NCBI GenBank assembly: GCA_016165875.1
Contig: JABBOT010000003.1
Location: forward strand, 30,609,663 to 30,673,662
From: Acanthopleura granulata
Taxonomy: Eukaryota > Mollusca > Polyplacophora > Chitonida > Chitonidae
DNA: 64,000 nt
Direction of reading: 5' to 3'
Translations under genes and position numbers: made by a program
Shown here: piece after piece, positions 1 through 12,545 of the stretch
Numbering within the stretch: position 1 is the stretch's first letter
Layout: each line of letters opens with the position of its first letter
The notes under the pieces: model-generated
Seen by the model: the letters and a program-made list of their open reading frames with translations, nothing else
What the model was told of the DNA's origin: nothing
The model's database searches: none

Positions 1-2819
1 AAGGGCATTATTTATAGGCTTTTCGACAACTGTAAGTTTTTAGCAACGCTCAAAGATTTCCTTGTTGTCCTTTCACTTCTTATAATTTGCCAATAGCGTG
101 TGGTTTCTTTTACAATGCAGAGGGTTTCGTTCGATATGTGTGGCTGGTAACGGTGAATTCATCAAAATGACAACATAAATACCCCATACGATCTCGTAAA
201 TAGCTAAGTTACATCCACCATAAGAACGTACAGTTTCAGTACTTGCAAGAGAGGTGATTGGGGGACGAAAGGTCCTTCTAAGCTAAAAATGATGACTTTT
301 ACTTGTCGCACTTCTCTCAAAGCGTAACGTATAACGATCCTAAAAATCGATTCCTTATAATCAAATTCATTACTTACGTTCCATGATGAATGATATCTGA
401 TCCGATAATGTAGGAAAAATTATACTATATAGATCAAGATGGACGTTTGGAGATTGAAATAGTGGATGTACAATACATTCAGAAACTCGTTATACCTTCA
501 ATTATGACAGGTTGGGTTTCAACCCATTCGTTGTATTGGCGTGGTTTGCATAACAGATGAACTTTTTAATCATCTTAGTGGTAAAATATTAACGCCGTGC
601 AAGAATTTAATACTGATTCAGCAACGATCGACTTTACTTTTGGAGAAAACCACCGCCCTTTATCAGCAAACCAGACAAACCTCTGGACGAAACCTCCATC
701 CGCAAACGGGTTGATCATTGTTGGTTTTTTTTTTGTTTTTTTTTTTTTTGTTTTCAAAGAAAGATGATCTCACAAATCTCTCCTCAGCATCAAACTTTAA
801 ACATGCATAACATGAGTCAATTACCATAAAGCAGCTTCAACACTTGTGCCTTTTAAAGCGTAATAAAATCTCTAATCTTCCATCGCTACATTTGGATTTT
901 TAGACATATTTCATATTCCTTTAATATACATGGAATCTTCCAGAAAAAACCTAACGTAATTTACGCAATACACGGTAAATTCAAATTGTCGCCGATATTA
1001 GTATTCTCATCAAGTTTTCAGAACCTTTGTCTGCGTCTTCCAGACTCTTGGCTAATCCCTGGAAATGGGCTATATAATGAGATATGTCAGACCTGGTTGC
1101 GAAGAGTTCCGTGCCGAAAGCCGTCCTCAGCGCAAAAAGATACAGTCTTCCGTCATTCCTGTCACATGCAATTTGTCTACCACATGAAATTGTTGTCGCG
1201 CCGGAATCTCCTTTTCGAAATTTAAAAGCACATCCATGGAATGGGGGGAAGGATGTTATATGAGGAGTTCGCTATCCGCCTGACTCGTGGCCCTGATGAA
1301 GCAGGCGTCACTTTCCATACCACGTCTTATTTTTCCTTCAAAGTTCACTCCAAATAAGGTTAGCACCTGGTCTTGCCCCTTGCGACACGACCTGACAAAA
1401 TGATATTGTGCCGTGAAAAGGTAAGCAGACAATGCACGCAAAGTTTTTACACGAGTTTTTTGTCCCAAAGAAAGACAGTTGAAGGTGAGATGCTTGACGT
1501 TATTTAGAAGAGATTCAAGGTTAACGAACCTTGTTTTCAAAGTTCGTCTTTGTGACGTCTTGAAATACAAATAGGGTGCCGGATGTAGCACAGTGAGATA
1601 AGTTGCCAAAAGCCTCCAGCCAAGAAGTACGCAAGGTATGAGTTCAGTCCCAGACTTGGGGCAGAGAATTTGTCAATTTCGCCTCTCTCAACTTCCGTTG
1701 TTGCCTTGGTAAGAATAAGCGGTCAACGGCGCTTGTATGTCCGTTTGCCAACTCCAAAGTTTGACAAAGACAACGTGTTTCCTTCAATGTAAGTCTGAAA
1801 ATCGCAGGTAAGAAAGCGCGTCATGGAATGTGGTTTATACCAAGTGCACTAAGGTTTTCCAGACCAGTAAAACTGTCATCTACCATGAAACGGTAAAACC
1901 CTGGAGTACATACGGCGCTAAGTAATCAATAAGTCAATCAAACACGAGCAAATATTCTACTTTGGTCGAACGTCATAAGGGCACCATCTGAAAACTCACA
2001 AACTGGGTCACTGGTTCTATTCCAGCTACTGTGAATCTTTAACTTTTTCAATCATTTAAGTAAAGGGTAGTGTATACATACAGGTATTGTAAAAATAATT
2101 TGGTTGTGTAACCACTGGTATAACCTTTATAAAACTATGAGAATCATTTCTCCAGACCTTACAGTTCTCCAAGACAATACTGAAATATTGTTTCGGCTGT
2201 GGTTGAAACGTTGAAGAATTCGTTTACATAAGCGTGTTATGTTACTCTTCAGACAGCAATGGCGAGAGTTATTAAGGTGATTTATCCGAGTGATTTTTAA
2301 ACAGTACTTACTGTTAAGTATTTAGTACTTACTATAAGCGCTTACAGGTATAAAAACACTAAAAAATAGCCTTACTACTAATGTAGTAATTCCACACACT
2401 CCTAAAACTGTATTCCCTAATTTTCGCTGGCCCAAATGACACATACTGTCAAATAACTAGATGCCTGGCCTACAAGATATCCAAATATCATCAGGGGTTG
2501 ACCACCATTTTCTCAAAACAGATCAGCTGGAATGCAGGTACTAGCGTCCTATCGTCATAGAAACAGGGAGTGGGGGGACAAGGCACTTCCTCATTGGATG
2601 GTACTTTTCTGTGTTTAATTGTAGCCACAAGTAATGGACTTTTTTTCAACCATTATTTGTCATAGTTTATACCCTCAGAATTACCTGGCAGTGCTTCAAC
2701 ACACTTCAGAGATACAGCCAATCCCGTCCGCACCATTTTCTGTGCGCCTGAATCTTGCATACAAAATCGAATTAGTGTTTTTATACCTACAGTACTTATA
2801 GTGGATATACTCAGCTATC

Positions 2820-2842
2820 ATATATATATATATATATATACA
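2820..2842. repeat. TA dinucleotide microsatellite
   Basis: An uninterrupted alternation of T and A of about 20 bases in intergenic DNA. Confidence 0.9.
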
Positions 2843-2882
2843 TAGAAAAATGCAATATAAAATAGAAGACGTCAGCACATCG

Positions 2883-3060
2883 CAGCGATGATAGTGTTAG
2901 AGTAGGTAAATGGTCATATGTGAACCGGTGAAATCCCACCTCTTGTCAATAGACGGGTTTCGAGTTCGAACTCTTTTGCTACAAAAGGTAAAAAGAGTTC
3001 AACTGTATCATGTGACGTGAAAAATGTCATCCAGTTTTGTTAACTTTAATTTGCGGATCA
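2883..3060 (+). repeat. Partial copy of the 'AGTAAAACCAGAGCAG' dispersed repeat
   Basis: Shares ordered blocks with the copies near 23.4, 23.8 and 38.8 kb: a GGCAAATGGTCACACGT-like block, then GGTGAAATCCCGCCTC, then TTGTCAAT. It is weaker than those copies and its right half diverges. Family not identified; seen by comparison within the window only. Confidence 0.5.
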
Positions 3061-3820
3061 TTTGTCACCGTGTTAAGAAGATACAAACAACTTCCTTCGG
3101 TAAGGAGCTTCTTAAATTAAAAAAAACAAACTTCCAGCTCCCCAATTCTCTCCATCGTTTGTCTAGTCTAAATAACTTTTTGTCACAGTTTTCTTAGAAG
3201 CCCATGTTGTAGTAAATGTAATCAGAAATAGTTGCCTAGCATTCTGGCACTGTCACCATTCTTACCTTTAGCAATAAAAGAGTTCGATCTCGAAACTCCC
3301 CGATTTACCTCAGTCAACCAAAGATATCACAGAAAAGTATTTAATACATTCATTAAAATTTTACAAGCCGAGAAGATGGAACTTAGCACTAGGGACATGG
3401 GACAATTCGTTCCGAGTTTTCATGTTGTGGATGACCTTAAGGACATACCAAGCGCCATGCTCGAGAGCGTCACGTGATACTTACGGTTCGACGTGACATC
3501 ACCTCTCAGTTCTAAATCGGTTTAGTAGAGTTTCTAGTGGTGAGTAAAATGGCATCGATACGGTGACTCGGAATTTAAGGATATTTTAAGTGATATGAGT
3601 TGAAGCAATTTGATCTAACTGGATTGTCATACATTTATGTGGGATTGCGAACGTCCATCCGTATCACAGCGCTTAGATTACGGACTGGAGGGTGCAATAA
3701 TGTTAACGACGATCTCGACGGGCTATGAACCAAATCGCTTCTGTACTGGCATTGCTAAGGAATGACAAGTTTGTTAACGTGCTAAAATACCCTCGCCAAA
3801 GTAGTGATCATTAGCTCTTT

Positions 3821-3943
3821 ATGGGGTTTCCCCTGGCTCTGCCCGGTTTCCTCCTACCATAATGCTGGCCGCCGTCGTATAAGTGAAATATTCTTGAGAA
3901 CGGTATAAAACACCAATGAAATAAACAAAATAAATAAATTTAT
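3821..3943 (+). mobile_element. tRNA-SINE family 1, 5'-truncated
   Basis: Contains the family-1 body: CTCTGCCCGGTTTCCTCC, then ATAATGCTGGCCGCCGTCG, AAGTGAAATATTCTTGAG, and an AAACACCAAT end followed by an AAAT-type tail. The tRNA-like head is absent, as expected of a 5'-truncated retroposed copy. Confidence 0.85.
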
Positions 3944-4202
3944 TCTGTTGATAAGCAGATATATTTCCACAGACAAACTATTATATCCAACAACGGCGTT
4001 TTTCTGGCGTTTTGTTAGTGTAAACAAAGTTGTGGTAACTTTAACTCTAACTGTGGCTTTGTTCCTCCCAATTCCTTGGAACTTAAAATGGCCTCGAACG
4101 CTATTTCGGTCGAATCTCAACTCTCAATGTCTTGAAACTGGTTCGTCTTGAGACTCCTCGTCGTAATATGACAAAAATTGCTAAATACGACGGAAAACCC
4201 AA

Positions 4203-4229
4203 GCATACATACATACATACATACATACA
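4203..4229. repeat. CATA tetranucleotide microsatellite
   Basis: About six consecutive CATA units, next to AT-rich unique sequence. Confidence 0.9.
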
Positions 4230-4551
4230 CGAAGCATCAGTGGGGTACCAATTTCCGCGCAATGGCGATTCGATCCCAAGCTGACTTGACTGTCGTTGCC
4301 TTGTACTCCACGAGTAGGCCTAATACGCTATCCAGTTTGCCCACAAAACGTCATGAAAAACACAGCAATGAACTATAGGCTACACAACTTAGACCTGAAT
4401 TACCTTTGGTGGGAAAGGTTTCCCCAATTAGGTTTGTCAATGTAAAGGCCTAAAATATGACCCGACTGGGAAATAAACCCCACTTACTAAAACTCTTTAG
4501 TCTCGCGATCAACATTACTAAAATAAATATACATCTGTAAAGTTATTATTT

Positions 4552-4594
4552 CATTCTTGAGTATGGCGTAAAACACCAATCAAATAAATAAATA
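4552..4594 (+). mobile_element. SINE family 1, 3' fragment
   Basis: Only the last 40 bases of the family are present: ATTCTTGAGTATGGCGTAAA, ACACCAATC and an AAAT tail. Confidence 0.75.
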
Positions 4595-5993
4595 CTTTTT
4601 TTCACTTAAAGTTTGGTATGAAGAAATGCACTTTCAGAATCGCATTATGGCATTAAAATGATATTTTTGATGTTAACTCTTAAGTTTTCTCATAAGAAAT
4701 TTTTTCTCCCGTTTGATCTTTGAAAGTATAGAATTCGTTATTGATTTATGGTGGGGTTTTTTTTACATTTATTTCATAAATTTACATCAGGTAGGCTGCC
4801 ACGGTGTACAATTTTGGTTTTAATATTTCATTTTTTTCCATCAAACGTTTTAGCTATTCCGCAGGTAATTGTACCAGCTGCAAAAAGCATCGAGAACAGC
4901 AGATGTGATAGAATTGTCAGCATTGCATGTGTTGAAATTATCAAATCAGCCTATTACGGGTTGAATTTAAGCACGAAATCTTTCACTGTAACTTTAACGC
5001 GGATCGAAAGTTTATATGGGCCATTCGCTAAGGATCTCGACTGGGACTGACAAAATAAAAACTTAAATCACCGAGGATTCAATCTAAAGAAGAATCAGTC
5101 TACCTTAAGTAAATTCGACTGGGGAGAGGCATGAGGAAGTCAAGAGTTGTCTCCCTCTTGTCCAGTATACAGAGAACTCAACCCAGCTGAAGTTAGCGAC
5201 TAGCAGGCCACACGCCACAATTAATTTCCCATTCACTGACATGTTAACGTTTGGCCTCACAGCACACTCCCTAAATCTGCAAGCCCTAAACTCTCCCTGT
5301 CCCCTAAGAAAACTCCAGTTAAATTCCTGATAGGGCATGACCGATGAACTTTTCGCAAATTTGACCAACACCTGATAGGGGTCAAATTCATCCACTCAGA
5401 GGTCAGTGAACTCTGATTTATCACTACTTTTACCTAGGGTGCATTCGACTCCAATTCCTGAAAAACACACAAAATTATACCTGGGATCAAACTTTGGAGG
5501 CTGTCCTACAAAATGATACCACCCAAAGAGCAGAAAAAATGAAGGAGAGCCCAAGGGAGCGAAAGAAAATATCTCTATAAATAGAGAGGAACTACCTATG
5601 TCTTGCCGACCCGGAAGAATTCAATCGTGGTGTGTAGCCAGTTACTTATTCCCGGTTCCTTATTCCAAAATAGGCGAGGCTCCAGAGGATGCACTCACAT
5701 GTCGACTATTCGCTGATTTTACGTATAAGGTGTCAGCGCATTTTATTCTTAATAGCCCTTTATCTCAACAAATTGTTGAAAAAGTTCAGTTAGATATACC
5801 TTATTTTGTTCAGCAGTTGGTTGATTTGAGTAATGATGTAGAAATATTGGTTCTTATTTGTCCATACAGACCCGCCATTTGGAAGTTTCAATGTACAGAG
5901 TTCCATTCAATTTTCATTGAGTAAATATGGGTCTTCATGTGCTTTATGAGCCTTAAGTAGGGCCTGCGATGTTGAGTGTCCTATCCACACTTG
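4595..5993. other. Intergenic, unassigned open frames
   Basis: Frames of about 100 codons occur at 4748-5050 (+), 5105-5395 (-) and 5598-5924 (+). None shows a domain, signal peptide or splice context I recognise, and each could be chance. No gene is called. Confidence 0.4.
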
Positions 5994-6402
5994 GGAAGAA
6001 ATGGCTATGGAATCATATGATATGTTTTGTGTCACTCTAACGTGCTGTTACATCTCTTCAAATGTCCTCTGTCGTGCACACAAGTCCAAGTTCAGTTCAA
6101 TAAAATGGGGTCTTCCTATTTGTGTAGAACCCATAATAACCCGCATATAAAGCAAATAATCAAAGTCTAATAAGGAAAATGTAAAGGGCTCTGGTGACGA
6201 AACCACTCCTGAAAGACAATTTCCGTATGAAATTTTAATGTTTTGATCTCTATATGGGTCATTTGGGGTTCTACAAGGATTGGAAGACCCAATTTCAGTG
6301 ACCTGAACTGGCGCTTGTGTGCACAAAGGAGGGTGTTTGAAGAGATGTAATAGCACGTTAGAGTGACACAAAACATATTATATGATTCAATACCCATTTC
6401 CA
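5994..6402. mobile_element. Inverted-repeat (foldback or MITE-like) element
   Basis: Two arms of about 145 bp in inverted orientation, 5994-6139 and 6256-6402, flank a unique centre of about 115 bp. The reverse complement of the right arm matches the left through TGTTTTGTGTCACTCTAACG, TTACATCTCTTCAAA, GTGCACACAAG and GGGTCTTCC, with scattered substitutions. There is no transposase frame, so a non-autonomous DNA element is the likeliest class. Two overlapping antisense open frames here are by-products of the palindrome. Confidence 0.75.
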
Positions 6403-6522
6403 CGACCTACGGATGGTCGTGGGTTTCCACCGGGCTCTGCCCGGTTTCCTCCCACCATAATTCTGACCGCCGTCGTACAAGTGAAATAAGTGAGTAAAAC
6501 ATCGATCAAGTAAATAAATCAA
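6403..6522 (+). mobile_element. SINE family 1, 5'-truncated
   Basis: Starts at GGATGGTCGTGGGTTTCCAC and runs through GCCCGGTTTCCTCCCACCAT to a degraded 3' end with AAATAAAT. It abuts the right arm of the neighbouring inverted-repeat element. Confidence 0.85.
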
Positions 6523-7054
6523 TCGAATATAAAGACTAGAATGTCAGATAAATATTGAAGAGATTTAATCTTAGATGCAGACAAGTGGAACTTACTGTCT
6601 AATCAATTTTTTTTTAATATGAATCAGACTAACTAATGGGGAAGTGCTTCGTGAGGATCGATCTTTTAGGGCAGCAGAAATGCCACAGCCAGTGGGTGGT
6701 TCTAAAACTTGGAGGCAAATTATTATTCGGAGACCCAGATGACCAGACGAATAGACGTACGTGCGGGCGAACTGAATAACAGACAGAGAGATGGATGAAG
6801 GGAGGTTGGACGAAGGCAAAATCTGAACTCAGTATACCAGTCCACAAAACGTGTATAGAAGTATAACGAATGTCTTCTGTGTAAATAAATATATAACGGT
6901 AAGGGATGACCCCGTTCTTGAGTCTCGAACAACAATAAGAAACCGGGAATAAATAAACAGTCGCTGTTCATCGGCTGAACACTACAGTTATTAACCAACA
7001 CGGTAGCAGGGAACTACGGAGTGAATTCGAGTGTTGAATCATGTGATATGGCAG

Positions 7055-7311
7055 ATATATTTATTCATTTATTTCACTGGTCTTTCACATGCCTGTCTCA
7101 AAATATTTCACTTATAAGACGGCGGCCAGCATTATGGTTGGAGGAAACAAGGCAGTCCGAGGGAAAACAACGACCATCCGCAGGTTACTGGCAGATTTTT
7201 GCGCGAAAATACGTACGACCGGAGAGGAAGCCAGCATAAGCTGAACTTGAACACACAGCGACCGCATTGGTGACAGGCTCGATAACTACCTCGGCCAAGA
7301 AGGCCCCCTTG
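7055..7311 (-). mobile_element. SINE family 1, nearly full length, reverse
   Basis: On the minus strand the order is tRNA-like head (GGGGCC end near 7310), AGCTTATGCTGGCTTCCTCT, the body with CATAATGCTGGCCGCCGTCT, and an AAAT tail near 7060. Several small deletions mark it as an old copy. Confidence 0.85.
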
Positions 7312-7345
7312 TGACAGATATAACAGATTTTCAAAGGGCACTGCG

Positions 7346-7380
7346 CCCTATAAATAAATAAATAAATAAATAAATAAATG
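7346..7380. repeat. AAAT tetranucleotide microsatellite
   Basis: Seven to eight consecutive AAAT units following a CCCTAT stretch; probably grown from a retroposon tail. Confidence 0.8.
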
Positions 7381-8786
7381 TAGGACAACATTAAAATAAT
7401 AAACAGTACGTCATTTACTTCAATGTTTACGTTCACAGCCGCAGCTGGCCCCATTTCTACAATTGAGCCAAACGCCTCTAATCTGAAAGAGCCCGTGAAA
7501 ACAGAATTGTTACACACTTTTATTTATGGCCTAAAGGAACTCAACACTCAAGTCTATTGAAACAGCCATGAGGCTCGCTTTGATATTCCCATGATTTATA
7601 TCTGAAGTTAAAATTAAGTAAATCAAATTAGCCAGCATTAATTGCTATTGCGGTTCTGTTTATTCACATCACACCAGCTTGGTTTTAATTTTAGCACTTA
7701 GACTTGCAGCAGTATAAGTTGCTCTGGCTGTCTGTTGGTGGTTCAGTTGATCGGCCAGATTTATCTTACTGTCTTATTTATTAACATTCCCCAAACATGA
7801 GTGCTAAACCACAAGGACTTTTTTGCCACAACTATTTCGAGTTTACACAAAGATAGGTTTCATGAAGCGCATGGAGTTCAGCCTCATACTATCGTGAAAG
7901 TGTAAGTTGTATAGATACGAAGAGCATTTAGCTAAGGGTTATTTGACACTAAGTAAGCTTCATGAAACTGGGACAAGGTCTCTGAAGGTTTCAGCTTTTA
8001 ACTTCTCAACATTTTCGTCATTTGATGCCATCCTTTTCGTCACACGTCCCTGTGCAGACATGGGCAGCACTTCGTCGATCTCACGTTATTAAACTAGAAA
8101 AGATCCTTTTTAATATGTCAAAATGTTAGACTATAAGTCAGGGTTATAGGACTGAAACTTGGCCTCACCATTATGTTGCGGGCCGCATTGGCAACTCGCC
8201 TCTAACCGAAATTATTGGAAGTTGGAAGGATCCAAAATATGGTGTTCTCCAATCACATTTTAATCTCATCCTGTATTTTCCAATATTTCACTTCATGAAA
8301 AACTTACCAAACATTGTAATTGCCGTGATTTTATGGAAATCTAAGCACACAGAATTCGATTCATCTTGCTGCCAATTTATTTTCAGATGGTGTTGAGGTG
8401 TGCATTGCTTGAGACTCCGCAAACGCTGGTATCCCTGAGAGGTAGATCGGAGACAGCAAATCAGGCCCTGAACACTTTCATGGGCCCAAGAATTTCCCAA
8501 CCATACACAGCAGAAGCTTTGTGGATGCCGGAAACCAGAGTGCCAGGTTAACTAGCAATTAATCATTCGCCTATTCGTGTTGATAACACGACAGTTCAAT
8601 CAATCAATAAATCATATTCATCAAGACTGACAGGGTGGTATATAAGGTATATTATAGACGTATGTTGTATTAAAGTCAACCAGCTCTCTTTTATATGTGG
8701 TAGAAAAATAGTCCATCTCTGAAATAAAACCCATGTGCCAAACTCGCAGCTAACAGAAAGACTTGAAGAACAATTGTTACGGTAGG
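7381..8786. other. Intergenic, no gene recognised
   Basis: Short frames only (60-75 codons), no known domains and no clear repeats. Nothing else can be supported. Confidence 0.4.
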
Positions 8787-9000
8787 GTGTCTCCGGGGCT
8801 CAGTTGGTTAGCTCGCTAGCGCAGTGTAATGACGTAGCTTCCTCTCTGGCCGTGCAAGGAAAGGCCTGCCTGCAACCTGTGGATGGTCTTGGGTTTCCAC
8901 CGAGCCCAGTTTCCTCCCACCATAACGCTGGCCGCCGTCGTATGAGTGAATTTTTTTGAGTACGGCGTAGAACACCAATCAAATAAATAAATAAATAAAT
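8787..9000 (+). mobile_element. SINE family 1 with tRNA-like head
   Basis: The head has an A-box-like GGGGCTCAGTTGGTTAGCTC, followed by the family body (CTTCCTCTCTGGCCGT, GGATGGTCTTGGGTTTCCAC, CGCTGGCCGCCGTCGTATGA) and a tail of AAAT repeats. The head is shortened relative to the copy at 56.5 kb: the segment carrying the B-box region is missing. Confidence 0.88.
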
Positions 9001-9296
9001 TGTTCATTTAGGATTTGTTGTTTTACACACCGAATTAAGGGTGTATCCTTTACATTAATTTGAGCAGAATAAACTACTTTTATACGCCCATCAAAATTCT
9101 TAACACACATCACGTAATCTCGATGATTCAACATGGGGAATTGAGGGATAAGCATATCTTCGCCAGTTCGTTTCATCGTCCGTGATAGCCTGCTGACAAT
9201 AACCGGTCGATGAAACTCGTTTAACCGTTTTCTTATTCAACTTCGTTTCAGACAACTTGTCTTCCACCAATATGATGTTCGTATACATACGTAAGT

Positions 9297-9364
9297 CACA
9301 CGTGGTAAAGTTTATAAGTAACTTACCCAAGGCTTGGTGGATTTATTCCGGACATTACGGTTTC
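9297..9364 (+). mobile_element. SINE family 2 fragment
   Basis: ACACGTGGTAAAGTTTATAA, then AACTTACCCAAGGC and CCGGACATTACGGTTTC, matching in order the middle of the family-2 copy at 36.05 kb. No head or tail remains. Confidence 0.6.
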
Positions 9365-10803
9365 TTTGGTATGAAGATAAACAATAATCAGATATATCTT
9401 ACATAAATCTGTATTCCAGGTAGCTCATTGGCTCGTCATCTGCAAGGCCACTGACATATAATAAAAGAAATTGTAGAGTTCAAGCTATTTTTAGGCATTT
9501 CAGTGAGACATCTTCATTTCCTTTGCACTGAAAAAGGTAATTTCCTGAGAGCGCCATCGAGAAAGCAAGAAAGGCTTCCTATCTTGATTAATGTCTGAAC
9601 TCTTAACGGTGAGCGACTATTGTGAATCCGAAATTCAAAGAAAATTCATTCGTTGTTCGCCGTTTCATTACAAGCAGTCGGGAAAAGAGCCGTGTTCTGC
9701 GGTCAAGTTAACTCCTTGAGTATGGTTGAAGTTGTACACCGAGACAAACGAGAGGGGAAAATTATCTGAAGTCATACAATAAAGCGATAAGTAAGATACT
9801 ATTCAGGTTTTGTAATAATTCATGAAATGGAATGATTTATTTCACCACTTTATTTAATGTTTTGTAAGTATACACAATTATTACTGTACGTAATGAGTGC
9901 CTTAGTTGCATTTTATATACGCAACTGAGCTCATCATTGAATCTGATGTCTTCGTAATTTAGGTACACTTTGTTCTGGACAAGTTTGATAAGAGTGAACA
10001 GAAAAATACAAAGCAAACGTTCAAAATCAACATTCAGGCCGTCAGCCAAAAAAAAATAAAATCACGCCCGAAATCGAGTTCATAAAGACTACTTTGATAT
10101 AGTGAAAAGGAGCACCACAGTTAAGCTGCCCCATAAATATTAACATGCTATCCGAACGATAGCTAGTACATGTATTCTGGAAGAAAAAAGAATTCAAAAA
10201 TTTCCAAGATGTCGAGAAGCGAAATTTTCGACAAGTTCTTCTTCCAGAATGCTAGCTTTCTAGCGTGTATGTATAATCCAGAAAATACAGGCGGAGGAGC
10301 CTATAGCCTTCGTTTTAAGGGCAAGTATAATGTAAATTGTTTTGAAAAGATTAAGGTTTCAAGATAAAAAGGCGCTCCACCCCATATCCTTTTCGGGAAG
10401 AATATCTTCTATAGGCACAATATCTGTTGAACTGTATGACTAAAAAGAAAAACAAATTACGCTTCTCTGCAGAAATTTGTTCCATTTTTGCACCTTGTAT
10501 TTTTTGTTATTTTTGAGCAATAACACGTCTATTTCGATCAATCAAAAATACTAACTAGGCCAACACTAATTACGTTACAGTCCACTCGAATCGGAAAACC
10601 ATTTTCCTATTGACAGAGCATGATGGCACCAACATCTTGGAATGGTACATGTACACCGTGCAGAATTTGTCCACAACACCGTTTATGTAAGTATCACAAG
10701 GCTCAAATTGCGTAGCCATTATTCCCTGATGTAAACCAATGGGGTAGCATACGGAAATAGCTCAGTGGCATTTTCATTGCGACTGTTCGTATAAGCCTGG
10801 ACC
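9365..10803. other. Intergenic, no gene recognised
   Basis: A few 60-70 codon frames without domains. No recognisable repeat. AT-rich. Confidence 0.4.
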
Positions 10804-10922
10804 CTGTTCCACAAAGCAACTGTAGGCTAAGTTGATTGTAACTACCATAACTACCTATCTTTTTAACATGGGTTGTCATGGTAGTTACAATCAACTTAGT
10901 CTACAACTGTTTTGTAGAACAG
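10804..10922. mobile_element. Short palindromic MITE-like element
   Basis: Arms of about 47 bp at 10804-10851 and 10873-10922 are inverted copies sharing CTAAGTTGATTGTAACTACC and CTGTTCTACAAA-type ends, with a loop near 20 bp. RNA or single-stranded DNA would form one long hairpin. No coding content. Confidence 0.75.
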
Positions 10923-10965
10923 AGGCAAGGTGGTGACCTTGCTGTGCTACGTTTACGTGACGTTA

Positions 10966-11032
10966 GTTATAAATATACATGTACATAAGTTATAAGTTAT
11001 AAATAAGTTATAAATATACATGTACATAAATA
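10966..11032. repeat. Short direct duplication
   Basis: The block AAATATACATGTACATAA occurs twice in this AT-rich interval, separated by TTATAAGTTATAAATAAG-like sequence. A local slippage duplication. Confidence 0.7.
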
Positions 11033-12390
11033 AGAATTAGTATTTGAAGCCCAACATAATAAAAGAAAAGCAACAAGGATTAGTTCTTGTTACTTTTCAA
11101 TCCCCTGTGGACAGTCTTCAAAGAAGCGATGAAGACAGATTACAAAGGGAGAGAATTAACCACGCATACCCGGAAGCAGAAGGGGTAGACGGCGCCTAAA
11201 TCTGACTCCATGTCAGACAGTCGTTTTGATGCAACATGAGAACAATTTTTCCCAAACTAACTAAAGTCAAAAGACGGTGCATGGCGGGGAAATATAAGTA
11301 CACTGGATGCCAGTGGCGGCTTTTTCGTTGAATACATTTAACCCTTTTTCACCATGAAGTTAACAATGTTAACGCAGGATTAATAAAAATCAGATACGGT
11401 AGTGTTGTCTTTGGCTCTTGACTGCACCAAAGAATCAGTGGATTAATCAGTGTGACCGAGCAATGATGTGCTCAACAGAAAATCACGGACTGCCACACTC
11501 ATGGACACGTGGTTACCAGAAAAAACTATAGCCCATATATAAACATACAAGTGAAATACACAAATAAAACAAATTCAGACCTTGAGCCTGCTGTCCCACA
11601 ATTGACTAAGATGGTGATAAGCTTTATGGCTTTTAACAACATGCTGCAGAAACATTGATAATGAAATCTGAAGCTACCATTACCATTCCTGTTGTCGTAG
11701 GCTGACCCATAGACTTTTAGTATGGTAGTTTTTGTTCCTTTTCGGTGAACTTAAATCTTTGGATAGTGCCATTTGGCTGGATATCATATAATCGGCTTAA
11801 ACATGAAAAAGAGTGCGCGTTGTTGTCATGGCGACCAAACAGATACTCTACACAAATCTCTGTCGCATCACTGTCAGTGTCAGTGGAAATACTAAATTTC
11901 TGTCTAATACACTTCTCGTGACGTAGGCCTATTTGTTTTTTACTGTTGTTTGACGCCATACTCAAGGTACACAGATACAAGGATCGCCGTTGATGTATGC
12001 ACAAAAAGGTTTCTACAAATACAAACCTGGTATAAAAGTCAATATTGATTCAGCAGTTGAAGACAAAAATCTAGACCATCTCTGTTTATTGATTTTGAAA
12101 GTTTCCAACGCAAGCTGCATTCATATTTCTAAAATTCATGGGTAATTATTGATTTGTAGAGTTGATAAAAGTAATGATGCCCGTGGAATGGCCATAATTG
12201 TATCACAGTCAGGCTCACAAGCGGTGACAATAAACCGGTCCTGGCCAAGTGGCTTAAAATATTTGTTCAATACCTAGGATCCGATTGCCTAACCTCGTGT
12301 TTCCTGGTCTCAATTGATAGAGGTTTCGGTGACAATTGTTTCTGCTATTTCGAATACCATATGTCTTTTTCCTAATGTGGAGTGCGAGTT
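11033..12390. other. Intergenic, no gene recognised
   Basis: A 95-codon minus-strand frame at 11717-12004 shows no domain I can name. No other structure seen. Confidence 0.4.
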
Positions 12391-12545
12391 TGTCACACGT
12401 TGGAACCTTCGTCAGGAGCTTATTAAAGGTCCCTGGTTTACCCCCGGGCATACCAGTTTCCTCCAATTATAATACTAACACCTCCCCCTCCGAGATAAGT
12501 GAAAAATTCCTATGGCGCTGAACACTGTTCAATAAATCAAGGTAT
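12391..12545 (+). mobile_element. SINE family 2, diverged copy
   Basis: Contains ACGTTGGAACCTTCGTCAGG, then CCCCGGGCATACCAGTTTCC, AGATAAGTGAAAAATTCC and an AATAAATCAA end. It shares the middle of family 2 and a 3' end similar to family 1, so the two families appear related at the 3' side. Confidence 0.65.

Larger units (their letters stand above)
1..3820. other. Intergenic, no gene recognised
   Basis: No open frame here resembles a family I know. The longest, 1256-1609 on the minus strand (117 codons), lacks recognisable domains or splice signals. The stretch holds a T-rich run at 724-752, a TA microsatellite near 2820-2842 and a partial copy of a dispersed repeat at about 2883-3060 that recurs at 23.4, 23.8, 37.5 and 38.8 kb. 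An 81-codon plus-strand frame at 3232-3477 is unrecognised. Confidence 0.5.

Noticed and set aside
1256..1609. 117-codon minus-strand frame
   Set aside because: No recognisable family, signal or splice partners; left as unassigned intergenic DNA.
6048..6403. Overlapping minus-strand frames of 107 and 78 codons
   Set aside because: They arise from the palindromic arms of the inverted-repeat element; no domain.
8366..8551. 61-codon plus-strand frame after a TTTTCAG acceptor-like site
   Set aside because: No domain, no neighbouring exon in phase, and an antisense frame of similar length; chance is enough to explain it.
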